A DNA stretch of 64,000 bases from CAVYPR01 sp052145775 (GTDB lineage: Bacteria > Actinomycetota > Acidimicrobiia > Acidimicrobiales > RAAP-2). Of this stretch, positions 27,311 through 35,049 are shown piece after piece. The position numbers were made by a program, and so were the translations under genes. The first letter of the stretch is position 1; each line of letters starts with the position of its first letter. The notes under the pieces were generated by a model. That model was not told the origin of the DNA, did not search any database, and worked only from the letters and a program-made list of their open reading frames with translations. The DNA lies in assembly GCA_052145775.1 (NCBI GenBank), contig JBKQNY010000007.1, positions 1-64,000 on the forward strand, given 5' to 3'.

Positions 27311-28432
27311 GAGCACGGCGGCCGCCACCGCCTCCTCCAGGGCGCTGGTGTCGGACCAGCTGAGCTGGAGCTGCTTGGCCCGGCGGAAGTAGAGCTGGAT
27401 GTCGAAGTCGAGGGTGAAGCCGATGCCCCCGAAGACCTGCTGGGCCATGGCCGTCACGTCCCGGAAGGTGCGGCAGGCGAAGAGCTTGGACATCGGCGCC
27501 AGGCGGTCGAGGGGCCGGCCCTCGGCGGCGGCCCACGCTGCCTCGTGGACAAGCTGCTCCCCGCCGTCGACGGTCGTCACCGCGTCGGAGAGGTAGTGGG
27601 CGATCGCCTGGAAGGCGCCGAGCGGCTTGTCGAACTGGCGGCGGTCCTTGGCGTACTGGACCGTGATGTCGAGCGCTTGGCGGGCCCCGCCGATGGCCTG
27701 GGCGGCCAGGAGGACCAGCCCGGGCTGGAGCACCTCGGACCAGGTGGCCCATCCCGACCCCGCGCCGCCGATCCGCTCGGCTTCGCCGACGTGGACCGAC
27801 TCGAGCACGACGTCGTACTGGCAGTCCGAGGCGATCGAGAACTGCTGGGCCAGGGTCACGCCCCGTGCCGACGGATCCACCAGAAACAGGTCGACGTCGG
27901 CCGGCCCTTCGCCGGTGCGGGCCAACACCACCAGCCGGTCGGCGGCCTTGGCGAAGGTGACGTGGCGCTTGGTGCCCCTCAGCACGAAGCCCCCCGACGA
28001 CGCCTCCGCCCGGAGCTGCACACCCAGCGGCGAGAAGGCGCCGCCCGGCTCGAGCCACGCGGGGGTGAGCACAGCCTCTCCCGAGGCGACGGGCGGCAGC
28101 CATCGCTCCTTCTGCTCCTCGCTGCCGGCCAGGGCCAACGCGCCCCCGCACATGACGGCCGAGGGGAAGTGGGGGGTGGGGGCGAGCGCCCGGCCCAGCT
28201 CCTGGTAGAGGGCGACGCCCTCGAGGAGCGTCATGGACGAGCCGCCGTAGGGCTCGGGCAGGAGCAGGCCCACCAGGTCGAGCTCGCCCAGCTGGCGCCA
28301 GAGGGCGGCCGGGTAGCCGATCGGGTCGTCCTCCATCCGGCGCACCACCTCGAGCGGGCAGTGGCGGGCCAGCACGTCACGGGTGGTCGTCGCCAGCAGC
28401 TGCTGCTCGGGACTGAAGTCCAGGTCCAGCAC
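27305..28432 (-). CDS. Acyl-CoA dehydrogenase, small-subunit (FadE28/ChsE-like) type
   Basis: 375 aa. Starts DLDFSPEQQLLATTTRDVLARHCP; has the EPYGGSSMTLLEGVALYQELGRAL segment, FAD-binding strands in the middle and QVFGGIGFTLDFDIQLYFRRAK at the end. This last motif and the modest length are typical of the partner subunit in heterotetrameric dehydrogenases acting on steroid side-chain CoA esters (ChsE1/ChsE2 type). The GTG at 28432 has GGAGG upstream. It is the last gene of the minus operon 27305-31836, with a second dehydrogenase at the operon head as likely partner. Confidence 0.9.
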   Translation of the reverse strand: MLDLDFSPEQQLLATTTRDVLARHCPLEVVRRMEDDPIGYPAALWRQLGELDLVGLLLPEPYGGSSMTLLEGVALYQELGRALAPTPHFPSAVMCGGALALAGSEEQKERWLPPVASGEAVLTPAWLEPGGAFSPLGVQLRAEASSGGFVLRGTKRHVTFAKAADRLVVLARTGEGPADVDLFLVDPSARGVTLAQQFSIASDCQYDVVLESVHVGEAERIGGAGSGWATWSEVLQPGLVLLAAQAIGGARQALDITVQYAKDRRQFDKPLGAFQAIAHYLSDAVTTVDGGEQLVHEAAWAAAEGRPLDRLAPMSKLFACRTFRDVTAMAQQVFGGIGFTLDFDIQLYFRRAKQLQLSWSDTSALEEAVAAAVLD

Positions 28433-28450
28433 GGTCAGGTCACCTCCGGT

Positions 28451-28927
28451 TCACGGTCGCCACCGGTCGGCCCGGCGCGTCCAGGGGTTGTCGTCCTTCT
28501 CGATGGGCAGGGCCACCCGGGCCCGGCACGTCGTCTTCACCTCGCCGTCGACGGCGAGCTCGACGGCCACCTCCGCCCAGCCGCACCCCACTTCGTCCAC
28601 CTCGGTGCCGGTCACGGTGCCCCTGAGCGCCATGGTGTCGCCCGGGAAGACCGAGCCCTTCATGGTGAACGTCACCCTGCCCAGCCGGCCGTGGGGGCCG
28701 GTCCAGTCGGTCAGGTACCGCTCGAACCAGGCCGCCTGGTTCGGGGTGTTCAAGAAGATGTCCCGGGTGCCGTTGCGCTCGACGGCGAAGTCCTTGTCGT
28801 GGTGCATCGGCCGCCAGTCCCGGCTGGCCAGGGCCCCGAGGACCACCGTGGTGGCCGTCACGTCGTAGCGGAGCTCGGGCAGGGCCTGCCCGGCGGCGAC
28901 GTCGGAGAGCACGAGGCGCGGGGTCAC
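28451..28927 (-). CDS. MaoC-like enoyl-CoA hydratase subunit (ChsH1-like)
   Basis: 158 aa hot-dog fold. SRDWRPMHHDKDFAVERNGTRDIFLNTPNQAAWFERYLTDW carries the hydratase Asp/His region as in MaoC proteins (RDWRPMHHD). The GTG start overlaps the stop of the preceding MaoC-N subunit by 4 bases, typical of genes for subunits of one complex. In mycobacteria ChsH1 pairs with ChsH2 to hydrate the steroid C22 enoyl-CoA; the same reaction type is inferred here. Confidence 0.87.
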   Translation of the reverse strand: MTPRLVLSDVAAGQALPELRYDVTATTVVLGALASRDWRPMHHDKDFAVERNGTRDIFLNTPNQAAWFERYLTDWTGPHGRLGRVTFTMKGSVFPGDTMALRGTVTGTEVDEVGCGWAEVAVELAVDGEVKTTCRARVALPIEKDDNPWTRRADRWRP

Positions 28928-29442
28928 GGCGTCGCCCCGTCGCGGCGGTAGCCGAAGCCGGTGTAGGACTCGACCCCCACCAGCTCGTCCCGCTGGTTGG
29001 TGTAGACGACCTCGATGACCCAGAAGCGCCCGGTCCCGAGCTTGGTCGTCTTCTCCTCGCTCACGCTGCGCAGCACCTGGTGGGTGCGGAGCCGGTCCCC
29101 CGGACGCACCGGCTCGTAGAAGGTGATGGTGTTGTCGGTCATGACCGCCTCGGGCAGTCCGAGCCTGGCCTTCAGGTCGAAGTGCACCTGCAGCGGCAGC
29201 GCGGCCTGGGCGCGGCCCGGCGCCCAGTGGTGCGGGCGGAACCAGACCGAGAGCATGGTGGGCGGGGCGATCGGGCCGCCGGTCACCTCCTCGGCCACCT
29301 CGTCGTCCCAGAACAGGGGGTTGCCGTTCTCGACCGAGGCGCACGTCGTCCAGACGTAGCCCCGCTCGACCGGGAACTCCCCCACCTCGGGGTACTGCTC
29401 GACCCCGATCAGCTCGGCCACCTCGGCCATCGGGTCGCTCAC
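28924..29442 (-). CDS. MaoC N-terminal-type dehydratase subunit (FAS1-like)
   Basis: 172 aa. IGVEQYPEVGEFPVERGYVWTTCASVENGNPLFWDDEVA, GGPIAPPTMLSVWFRPHHW and RPGDRLRTHQVLRSVSEEKTTKLGTGRFW define the non-catalytic MaoC-N hot dog that forms the substrate pocket with a catalytic partner. Compared with mycobacterial ChsH2 it lacks the extra DUF35 domain; a DUF35 domain is encoded elsewhere in the window (33592-35049). GTGA overlaps on both sides tie it to the racemase-like gene and to the catalytic MaoC gene. Confidence 0.87.
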   Translation of the reverse strand: MSDPMAEVAELIGVEQYPEVGEFPVERGYVWTTCASVENGNPLFWDDEVAEEVTGGPIAPPTMLSVWFRPHHWAPGRAQAALPLQVHFDLKARLGLPEAVMTDNTITFYEPVRPGDRLRTHQVLRSVSEEKTTKLGTGRFWVIEVVYTNQRDELVGVESYTGFGYRRDGATP

Positions 29443-30641
29443 GCGATCGCCCCCCCGTCCCGCCAGGCGCCGATCGTCCCGGCGTCGACGCCGGCCGCCG
29501 CCAAGAGCGACTCGGTGTCGGAGGACGACGGGTCGGGCAGATCGACCGGACCCGGGGAGCGGACCATGCCGGCCAGTAGCGGCGCCAGCTGGCGGAAGGC
29601 CCCGCGCTCGGGGTGGCGCGCCTCGACCACCGACCCCCGCCCGGCGAACCCGGGGTCGTCGGCCACCTCCGCGACGCAGAGCACCGGCGCCACGCAGGTG
29701 TCGGCGGCCGAGAGGAGGGCCACCCAGTGGTCGCGCCCGTGGGCCGCGAAGGCGGCGGCGAAGTCCGCCCGGATCTGCGCCTGGGCGTCGTCGTCGAGCT
29801 GGCGGTCGACCCAGCGCTCCAGGTCGAGGGCCCGGCAGAGGTTGGCGAAGAAGCGGTGCTCGATGGCGGCCACGGCCAGCCAGCCCCCGTCGCCGGCGCG
29901 GTAGGTGTCGTAGCAGGCGAAGCGGCCGGAGAGGATGTCGTGGCCGGGTCCCGGCTCGGACCCGGTGGCCAGGTGCTCGTCGACGGCGAGCGACATCAGC
30001 CACAGGACGCCGTCGGCCACCGAGACGTCGAGGTGGGCGCCCTGGCCGGTGGCGCGGCGCGCGTAGAGCGCGGCGGTCACCGCCAGGGCCGCCTGCATCC
30101 CGCCGGCGGCGGCGTCGGCCACCGTGGCCCCCGGGATCGGCGGTCCGCCGTCGGCCCGGGGCCCCGTCGAGGCCAGGTAGCCCCCCACGGCCAGGTAGTC
30201 GAGGTCGTGCCCGGCCCAGCCCGAGCGCGGCCCGGACTGTCCGTAGCCCGAGGTCGAGCAGTAGACGACCCCTGGGTTGACCTCACAGACCGCCTGGTAG
30301 CCGACGCCCAGCCGGTCGGCCACGCCGGGTCGGTAGCTCTCGACCACCACGTCGGCGCCGGTGGCCAGGGCCAGGAAGGCCCGGCGGCCGGCCTCGGCCT
30401 TCAGGTCGAGCAGCGCCCGACGGGCCCCGCGCTGGCCGCTGTAGGCGAAGAAGGGCGGGGCGATCTGCGTCCCCGCGTCGCCGGGGACCGGCCCCACCTT
30501 CACCAGGTCGGCCCCGTAGTCGGCCAGCAGGCGCGTGCAGCGGGCCGCCGGCCCCACGCTGGCCAGGTCGAGCACGGTGACGCCGGCCAGCGGTCCGCGG
30601 GCTGCCGGCGCGACGGGCTCGGCTGCGGTGGGGCTCGGCAT
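29439..30641 (-). CDS. CaiB/BaiF family III protein, alpha-methylacyl-CoA racemase-like
   Basis: 400 aa. The family III fold starts LAGVTVLDLASVGPAARCTRLLADYGADLVKV. The segment AGHDLDYLAVGGYL carries the His of the racemase His/Asp pair and GATVADAAAGGMQAALAV the Asp, as in alpha-methylacyl-CoA racemase. That enzyme epimerises 2-methyl-branched acyl-CoAs, including the C25 position of sterol side chains, which fits the flanking hydratase and dehydrogenase genes. A CoA transferase activity remains possible. It lies 13 bases after the dehydrogenase gene. Confidence 0.88.
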   Translation of the reverse strand: MPSPTAAEPVAPAARGPLAGVTVLDLASVGPAARCTRLLADYGADLVKVGPVPGDAGTQIAPPFFAYSGQRGARRALLDLKAEAGRRAFLALATGADVVVESYRPGVADRLGVGYQAVCEVNPGVVYCSTSGYGQSGPRSGWAGHDLDYLAVGGYLASTGPRADGGPPIPGATVADAAAGGMQAALAVTAALYARRATGQGAHLDVSVADGVLWLMSLAVDEHLATGSEPGPGHDILSGRFACYDTYRAGDGGWLAVAAIEHRFFANLCRALDLERWVDRQLDDDAQAQIRADFAAAFAAHGRDHWVALLSAADTCVAPVLCVAEVADDPGFAGRGSVVEARHPERGAFRQLAPLLAGMVRSPGPVDLPDPSSSDTESLLAAAGVDAGTIGAWRDGGAIA

Positions 30642-30654
30642 CGGGTCGGCTGGA

Positions 30655-31836
30655 CTAGAAGTTCTTGGGCAGCCCGAGCTTGCGTCGGGCGATGATGTTC
30701 TTCTGCACCTCGGAGGTCCCGCCGCCGATGGTGTCGATCACCGTGTAGCGGTAGGTGGACTCGGCCCGGCCCTCCATCGGCGCGCCCTGCGTCTTCACCC
30801 TCAACTGGCTGCCCGGCCCGCCGATGTCCATGGAGGCGTCGGCCAGGCGCTTGGAGAGCTCGGTGGCGTAGAGCTTGTACTCGGATGCCTCGGTGGTGGG
30901 CGCCGCCCCGCCCTTCGACGACTCAAACACGAATTTCAGGCCGATGACGCGCGCCACCTCGGCCTCGGTGGCCAGCTGGGCGATGCGCCGGCGGACCACG
31001 GGGTCGTCGCGCAGCGGCTTCTGGTCGCGGCTGGACGTCTTCACGTACTCGATGAGCAGCTCCAGCCGCTGGGCGATGGGCGAGAAGGTGAACATCGTGA
31101 ACCGCTCTAGGTCGAGCGCCTCGGAGATGTACTGGAACCCCTTGTTCAGCTCCCCCACCACGTAGTCGTCGGGGACGAACACGTCGTCGAGGAAGACCTC
31201 GTTCGTCCGCTCGTCTCCCATGGTCCAGATGGCGTTCACGGTGATGCCCGGCTGGTCGATGGGCACGAGGAACAAGGTGATCCCCGCGTGCTTGGGCGCC
31301 TCAGGGTCGGTTCGGGCCCCGACCCAGTACCACTCGGCGAAGTGGGCCGAGGTGGTCCACGTCTTCTGGCCATTGAGCACCCAGCCGCCCTCCACCTTGG
31401 TGGCCTTCAGCTGCATGGAGGCGGCGTCGGAGCCGGCGTTGGGCTCGGAGTACCCGACGGCGAACTCGACCTCGTTGCGCAGGATCTTGGGGAGGAACTC
31501 CTGCTTCATCTTCTCGCTGCCGTGGCGGATGATGGTCTTGCCGACGATGCCCACGCCCTTGCCGATCTGGGGGCCGCCCCGGCGCGCCAGTTGCTCGTTG
31601 AGCAGGTATTCGTAGACGCCCTCGCCCTCCTTGCCCCCGTACTCGGCGGGCCACGTCATGCCCAGCCAACCCTGGGTGCCCATCTCGGCCATGAAGGCGC
31701 GGCGCTTGGGGGTGTCGACGATCTGGGCCATGTTCTCGCGGGTGACGTCGAACACCTCGGGGTCGGCGTGGGCGTCGAGGAACTGCTCGACCTCCTTGAC
31801 GAACGCCGTCTGCTCCGGTGAGAACTCGAAGTTCAT
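30655..31836 (-). CDS. Acyl-CoA dehydrogenase (FadE29/ChsE-like partner)
   Basis: 393 aa. MNFEFSPEQTAFVKEVEQFL at the start, GWLGMTWPAEYGGKEGEG, the FAD/substrate motif FAVGYSEPNAGSDAASMQ, NGQKTWTTSAHFAEWYW and IGGGTSEVQKNIIARRKLGLP at the end. First gene of the 31836-to-27305 operon, with GGAGG before the ATG. A TATGAT -10 (31902-31907) and a palindromic operator (31873-31893) lie just upstream, so the whole module should be regulated. Confidence 0.93.
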   Translation of the reverse strand: MNFEFSPEQTAFVKEVEQFLDAHADPEVFDVTRENMAQIVDTPKRRAFMAEMGTQGWLGMTWPAEYGGKEGEGVYEYLLNEQLARRGGPQIGKGVGIVGKTIIRHGSEKMKQEFLPKILRNEVEFAVGYSEPNAGSDAASMQLKATKVEGGWVLNGQKTWTTSAHFAEWYWVGARTDPEAPKHAGITLFLVPIDQPGITVNAIWTMGDERTNEVFLDDVFVPDDYVVGELNKGFQYISEALDLERFTMFTFSPIAQRLELLIEYVKTSSRDQKPLRDDPVVRRRIAQLATEAEVARVIGLKFVFESSKGGAAPTTEASEYKLYATELSKRLADASMDIGGPGSQLRVKTQGAPMEGRAESTYRYTVIDTIGGGTSEVQKNIIARRKLGLPKNF

Positions 31837-31872
31837 GGTGGTGCCTCCGCGCTGCGCCCGGCCCGGGCATCC

Positions 31873-31893
31873 GATCTGACGCCTCGTCAGATC
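31873..31893. promoter_or_regulatory. Palindromic operator, copy 1
   Basis: Perfect 9-base arms GATCTGACG and CGTCAGATC separated by 3 bases; with one bulged base the symmetry extends into flanking CCG/CGG. It lies between the -10 (TATGAT, 31902-31907, minus) and the start of the acyl-CoA dehydrogenase operon, a roadblock position usual for TetR repressors. A second copy of the core CTGACG-3-(C/A)GTCAGATCCG is at 33546-33565. Confidence 0.7.
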
Positions 31894-31901
31894 CGGACGG
31901 C

Positions 31902-31907
31902 ATCATA
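31902..31907 (-). promoter_or_regulatory. -10 element (TATGAT) of the beta-oxidation operon
   Basis: TATGAT on the minus strand, 65 bases before the ATG at 31836, with palindromic operator copy 1 immediately downstream. The -35 region is weak. Confidence 0.5.
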
Positions 31908-31934
31908 GGGTGACGGCCGCGGCCCCGTCGCCCG

Positions 31935-33485
31935 TCAGTCGGTCAGCGGGGCCGCCACCGGCGCCGGCCGGACGTCGCCCCGCTCGGGGGCGACCGGGTG
32001 GCCGGGCCGGCCCTTGGGCAGCAGCAGCGTGGCCACCAGCCCCACCGCGGTCATGGCTGCCACCACCCAGAAGGTGTCGCCGAAGGAGTTGGCCAGCTGC
32101 TGGGCCACGGCCGGCGGGGGCTTCACCGTGATCGACGAGGGGACCGAGCCCAGGATGCTCGGCAGATGGGGCAGCCTCGAGGTCACCTGACGCTGCAGCA
32201 CCACCGCCACCAGTGCGGTGCCGAACGACCCGCCGACCCGCATCATGATGTTGAGGGTGGTGGTGGCCCGGGGCACGAGTGTGCGGGTCAGGTTGGCGTA
32301 GGCGGCGGCCATGAGCGGCATCATCACCCACCCCATGCCCATCCCTCGGATGAAGAGCGAGAGGCAGATCCAGGTGTAGCTGGTGTCGGGGCCGAGCTGG
32401 GTGAAGAACAGGGTCCCGAGCAAGAAGACGGCCATGCCGATGGGGACGACGGTGCCGGCCCCGATACGGTCGGTGAGCTTCCCGCCGTAGGGCATGGTGA
32501 TCATCGCCCCGATGCCCTGGGGCGCAAGCAACAGGCCTGCGACCAGCGCGCTGTCCCCCCTCACCACCTGCGAGTAGAGCGGCAGGAGGATCATGCCGGC
32601 GTAGAGCGCCCCGCCGAAGATGAAGATGGCCACGTTGGACACGGCGAAGCCGCGGTCCTTGAACAGGTGCATGTCGAGCAGCGGGCGGTCGACCCGCAGG
32701 GCGTGCAGGACGAATGCGGCCACCAGCACGACCCCTATGGCCATGCAGGCGATGACCGTGGTGCTGCCGAATCCGCTCCCCCCTCCGGCCTCCGACAGGC
32801 CGTAGACGAGCAAGGCCAGCCCCGGGGAGAGCAGGGCCATGCCGAGGAAGTCGAAGCGGCCGGCGTCCGTGCGCCCGCCGGGGGAGAGGAAGACGGCCGA
32901 CAGGGCGATGGCCAGGATCCCGATGGGCACGTTGACGTAGAAGATCCACCGCCAGCTGGCGTTGTCGATGATCAGACCGCCCAGCACCGGCCCGATGATC
33001 GGCGCCAGCAGGGTGGGCACGCCGAGAATGGACATCACCCGCCCCATCCGCTGGGGTCCGGCGGCCCTGGCCATGATCGTCTGGCCGACGGGCATGATCA
33101 TGCCGCCACCGACCCCCTGGAGCACCCGGAAGAAGATCAGGCTCTCCGACGACCAGGCCAGGCCGCAGAGGGCCGACCCCACGGTGAACAAGACGAGCGA
33201 CGTGATCCAGGTGCGTTTGGCCCCGAACCGCTCGACCGTCCACCCCGACATCGGGATCACGATGGCCAGGGCGAGGAGGTAGCCGGTGGTGACCCACTGG
33301 ATCGTGGAGATCGACGTGTGGAACTCCCGGGCCAGGGTGTCGAGGGCGACGTTGACGATCGTCGTGTCGAGGATCGACATGACGGCGCCGAGGATGACGA
33401 CGATCGACAGCCGCCGGAGCACCGGGTCGCTGAAGACGGCATCCCTCCGGGGGGCGGGGCGCACCTGCCCCGGGGTGTCACTCAT
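31935..33485 (-). CDS. MFS exporter, DHA2 (EmrB-like, 14 TMS) family
   Basis: 516 aa. Hydrophobic helices fill residues about 25-490; SILDTTIVNVALDTLAREF is the TM1 motif D1 of 14-helix drug:proton antiporters, and RVLQGVGGGMIMPVGQTI and IGPVLGGLIIDNASWRWIFYVNVPIG (motif C with G-P-x-x-G) follow. ATG 33485 was chosen because TAGCAT (33494-33499) sits 8 bases upstream; the open frame before it would be antisense to the promoter region. It lies between two steroid-type beta-oxidation units and near operator copy 2; export of a toxic acyl intermediate or drug is plausible but unproven. Confidence 0.9.
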   Translation of the reverse strand: MSDTPGQVRPAPRRDAVFSDPVLRRLSIVVILGAVMSILDTTIVNVALDTLAREFHTSISTIQWVTTGYLLALAIVIPMSGWTVERFGAKRTWITSLVLFTVGSALCGLAWSSESLIFFRVLQGVGGGMIMPVGQTIMARAAGPQRMGRVMSILGVPTLLAPIIGPVLGGLIIDNASWRWIFYVNVPIGILAIALSAVFLSPGGRTDAGRFDFLGMALLSPGLALLVYGLSEAGGGSGFGSTTVIACMAIGVVLVAAFVLHALRVDRPLLDMHLFKDRGFAVSNVAIFIFGGALYAGMILLPLYSQVVRGDSALVAGLLLAPQGIGAMITMPYGGKLTDRIGAGTVVPIGMAVFLLGTLFFTQLGPDTSYTWICLSLFIRGMGMGWVMMPLMAAAYANLTRTLVPRATTTLNIMMRVGGSFGTALVAVVLQRQVTSRLPHLPSILGSVPSSITVKPPPAVAQQLANSFGDTFWVVAAMTAVGLVATLLLPKGRPGHPVAPERGDVRPAPVAAPLTD

Positions 33486-33493
33486 GCCTTGCG

Positions 33494-33499
33494 ATGCTA
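33494..33499 (-). promoter_or_regulatory. -10 element (TAGCAT) of the MFS gene, leaderless
   Basis: On the minus strand TAGCAT ends 8 bases before the ATG at 33485. Confidence 0.45.
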
Positions 33500-33545
33500 T
33501 AGGTGGGTCCCTTCTGGCAAGCACCCTCTCGCCCCTGATCTGCAC

Positions 33546-33565
33546 CTGACGGCCAGTCAGATCCG
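33546..33565. promoter_or_regulatory. Palindromic operator, copy 2
   Basis: CTGAC and GTCAG arms around GGCCA, followed by ATCCG; CTGACG, GTCAG and ATCCG match copy 1 at 31873-31897 with the same spacing. It covers the expected -35 of the leaderless promoter at 33579-33584 and lies in the divergent region of the MFS gene and the HMG-CoA-synthase-like gene. Confidence 0.6.
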
Positions 33566-33578
33566 TCCGGCCGACGGC

Positions 33579-33584
33579 TACGCT
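33579..33584 (+). promoter_or_regulatory. -10 element (TACGCT) of the HMGCS-like/thiolase operon, leaderless
   Basis: TACGCT ends 7 bases before the GTG at 33592; no Shine-Dalgarno between. Confidence 0.5.
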
Positions 33585-33591
33585 CTCGTCC

Positions 33592-35049
33592 GTGCGTGGA
33601 GTCACCGCGGCCGCCGGCTACGTCCCCTACCGGCGGCTGGCGCGCACGGAGATCGCCACCTTCCTCGGCTCGGGGGGCGGGCGCGGTGCGAGGGCCGTGG
33701 CCTCCCACGACGAGGACACGACGACCATGGGGGTCGAGGCGGCACGCCTGGCCCTCCGGGCGGGCCCGGCCCAGGCGCCGGGGGCCCTGTGGTTCGCCAC
33801 CGCCAACCCGGCCTACCTCGACAAGACCAATGCCACCGCCGTCCACCGGGCGCTCCGGCTCCCTCCCGACGTGCCGGCCTTCGACTTTGGCGGGGCGCTG
33901 CGCTCGGGGATGGGAGCCTTCGTCGCCGCGCTGGCCGGCACCGGGTCGGTGCTGGTGGTGGCGTCGGACCGCCGCGACGGCCTGCCCACCGGCGGCGACG
34001 AGTCGGCGGGCGGGGACGCGGCGGCCGCCGTGGTGGTGGGGGACGCCGGGGCGGGCGCGCCGCTGCTCGCCGAGCACCTGGGGGGCGCCTCGGCCACCGA
34101 CGAGTTCACCGACCGGTGGCGGGCGCCGGGCGAGCAGCGGGCCAAGCTGTGGGAGGAGCGGTTCGGCGAGACCCGCTACCTCGAGCTGGGGACCGACGCC
34201 TGGCACCGCGCCCTCAAGGACGCCGGGGTCCAGGCGGCCGAGGTTTCGGCGGTGGCGGTGACCGGCATGCACGGCCGGGCCTCCAGGTCCCTGGTCGGCC
34301 GGCTCGGGGTCGAGCAGACCGCGCTGGCCGACGACCTGTCGCAGACCGTCGGCCAGTCCGGCACCGCCCACCCCCTTCTCCTGCTCACCTCGATGCTCGA
34401 GGCCGAGGCGGCGGACCAGGCGGAAGGCACCGTGGAGGCGGGCAGGGTGCTCGCCCTCGTCCATCTGGCCGACGGGGCCGACGTCGTCATCGTCCGAACC
34501 ACCGGGGCCCTCGCCGAGTGGCGACCGAGCCGGACCGTGGCCGATCAGGTGGCGACCGGGGCCGACGTCTCCTACGGCACCTTCCTCGCCTGGCGCGGCA
34601 TGCTCACCCTGGAGCCGCCACGGCGCCCCGGGCCCGAGCGCGTCTCGTCGACGGCCGCCTGGCGGAGCGAGGACTGGAAGTTCGGGTTCGTGGGCTCGAG
34701 GGACCGCACCAGCGGGGCCCTCCACCTCCCCCCGGCCCGCGTCTCGATGCAGGGCGACGCCGTCGACGACATGGAGCCGGTGCCCATGGCCGACGCCGTG
34801 GGGACGGTGGTGGCCTTCACGGTGGACCGGATGGCCTACTCCCCCAGCCCCCCCGTCGTCTTCGCCGTCGTCGATTTCGAGGGCGGCGGGCGGTTCCCCT
34901 TGGAGCTCACCGACGTCAACGCCGACCGGCTGGCGGTGGGCGACCGGCTGGAGATGACCTTCCGACGGCTCTACACGGCCGACGGCATCCACGACTACTT
35001 CTGGAAGGGCCGCCCGGTCCGAAGGCTTCGGGTGGGAGGAGGGGGCTGA
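33592..35049 (+). CDS. HMG-CoA-synthase-like protein fused to a DUF35 OB-fold domain, catalytic Cys missing
   Basis: 485 aa. Residues 1-310 follow the thiolase-fold HMG-CoA synthase pattern (VTAAAGYVPYRRL, ALWFATANPAYLDKTNA, AFDFGGALRSGMGAF, VGQSGTAHPLLLLTSMLE). The residue that is the nucleophilic Cys in the A-C-x-x-G motif is Leu103 (GALRSG), so synthase or thiolase chemistry is unlikely. Residues about 355-480 are a DUF35 domain: a degenerate zinc ribbon with no Cys (FGFVGSRDRTSGALHLPPAR) and an intact OB fold (GTVVAFTVDRMAY, FAVVDFEGGGRFPLELTDV, DRLEMTFRRLY). In archaea HMGCS, DUF35 and thiolase form one complex, and in mycobacteria DUF35 binds the Ltp2 thiolase-fold aldolase. A thiolase gene overlaps this stop by one base, so a scaffold role for that partner is likely. 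Confidence 0.82.
   Translation: MRGVTAAAGYVPYRRLARTEIATFLGSGGGRGARAVASHDEDTTTMGVEAARLALRAGPAQAPGALWFATANPAYLDKTNATAVHRALRLPPDVPAFDFGGALRSGMGAFVAALAGTGSVLVVASDRRDGLPTGGDESAGGDAAAAVVVGDAGAGAPLLAEHLGGASATDEFTDRWRAPGEQRAKLWEERFGETRYLELGTDAWHRALKDAGVQAAEVSAVAVTGMHGRASRSLVGRLGVEQTALADDLSQTVGQSGTAHPLLLLTSMLEAEAADQAEGTVEAGRVLALVHLADGADVVIVRTTGALAEWRPSRTVADQVATGADVSYGTFLAWRGMLTLEPPRRPGPERVSSTAAWRSEDWKFGFVGSRDRTSGALHLPPARVSMQGDAVDDMEPVPMADAVGTVVAFTVDRMAYSPSPPVVFAVVDFEGGGRFPLELTDVNADRLAVGDRLEMTFRRLYTADGIHDYFWKGRPVRRLRVGGGG

Noticed and set aside
31998..33590. Plus-strand frame running through the MFS gene into the thiolase genes
   Set aside because: The part before 33592 is antisense to the MFS transporter; the real proteins start at 33592 and 35049.
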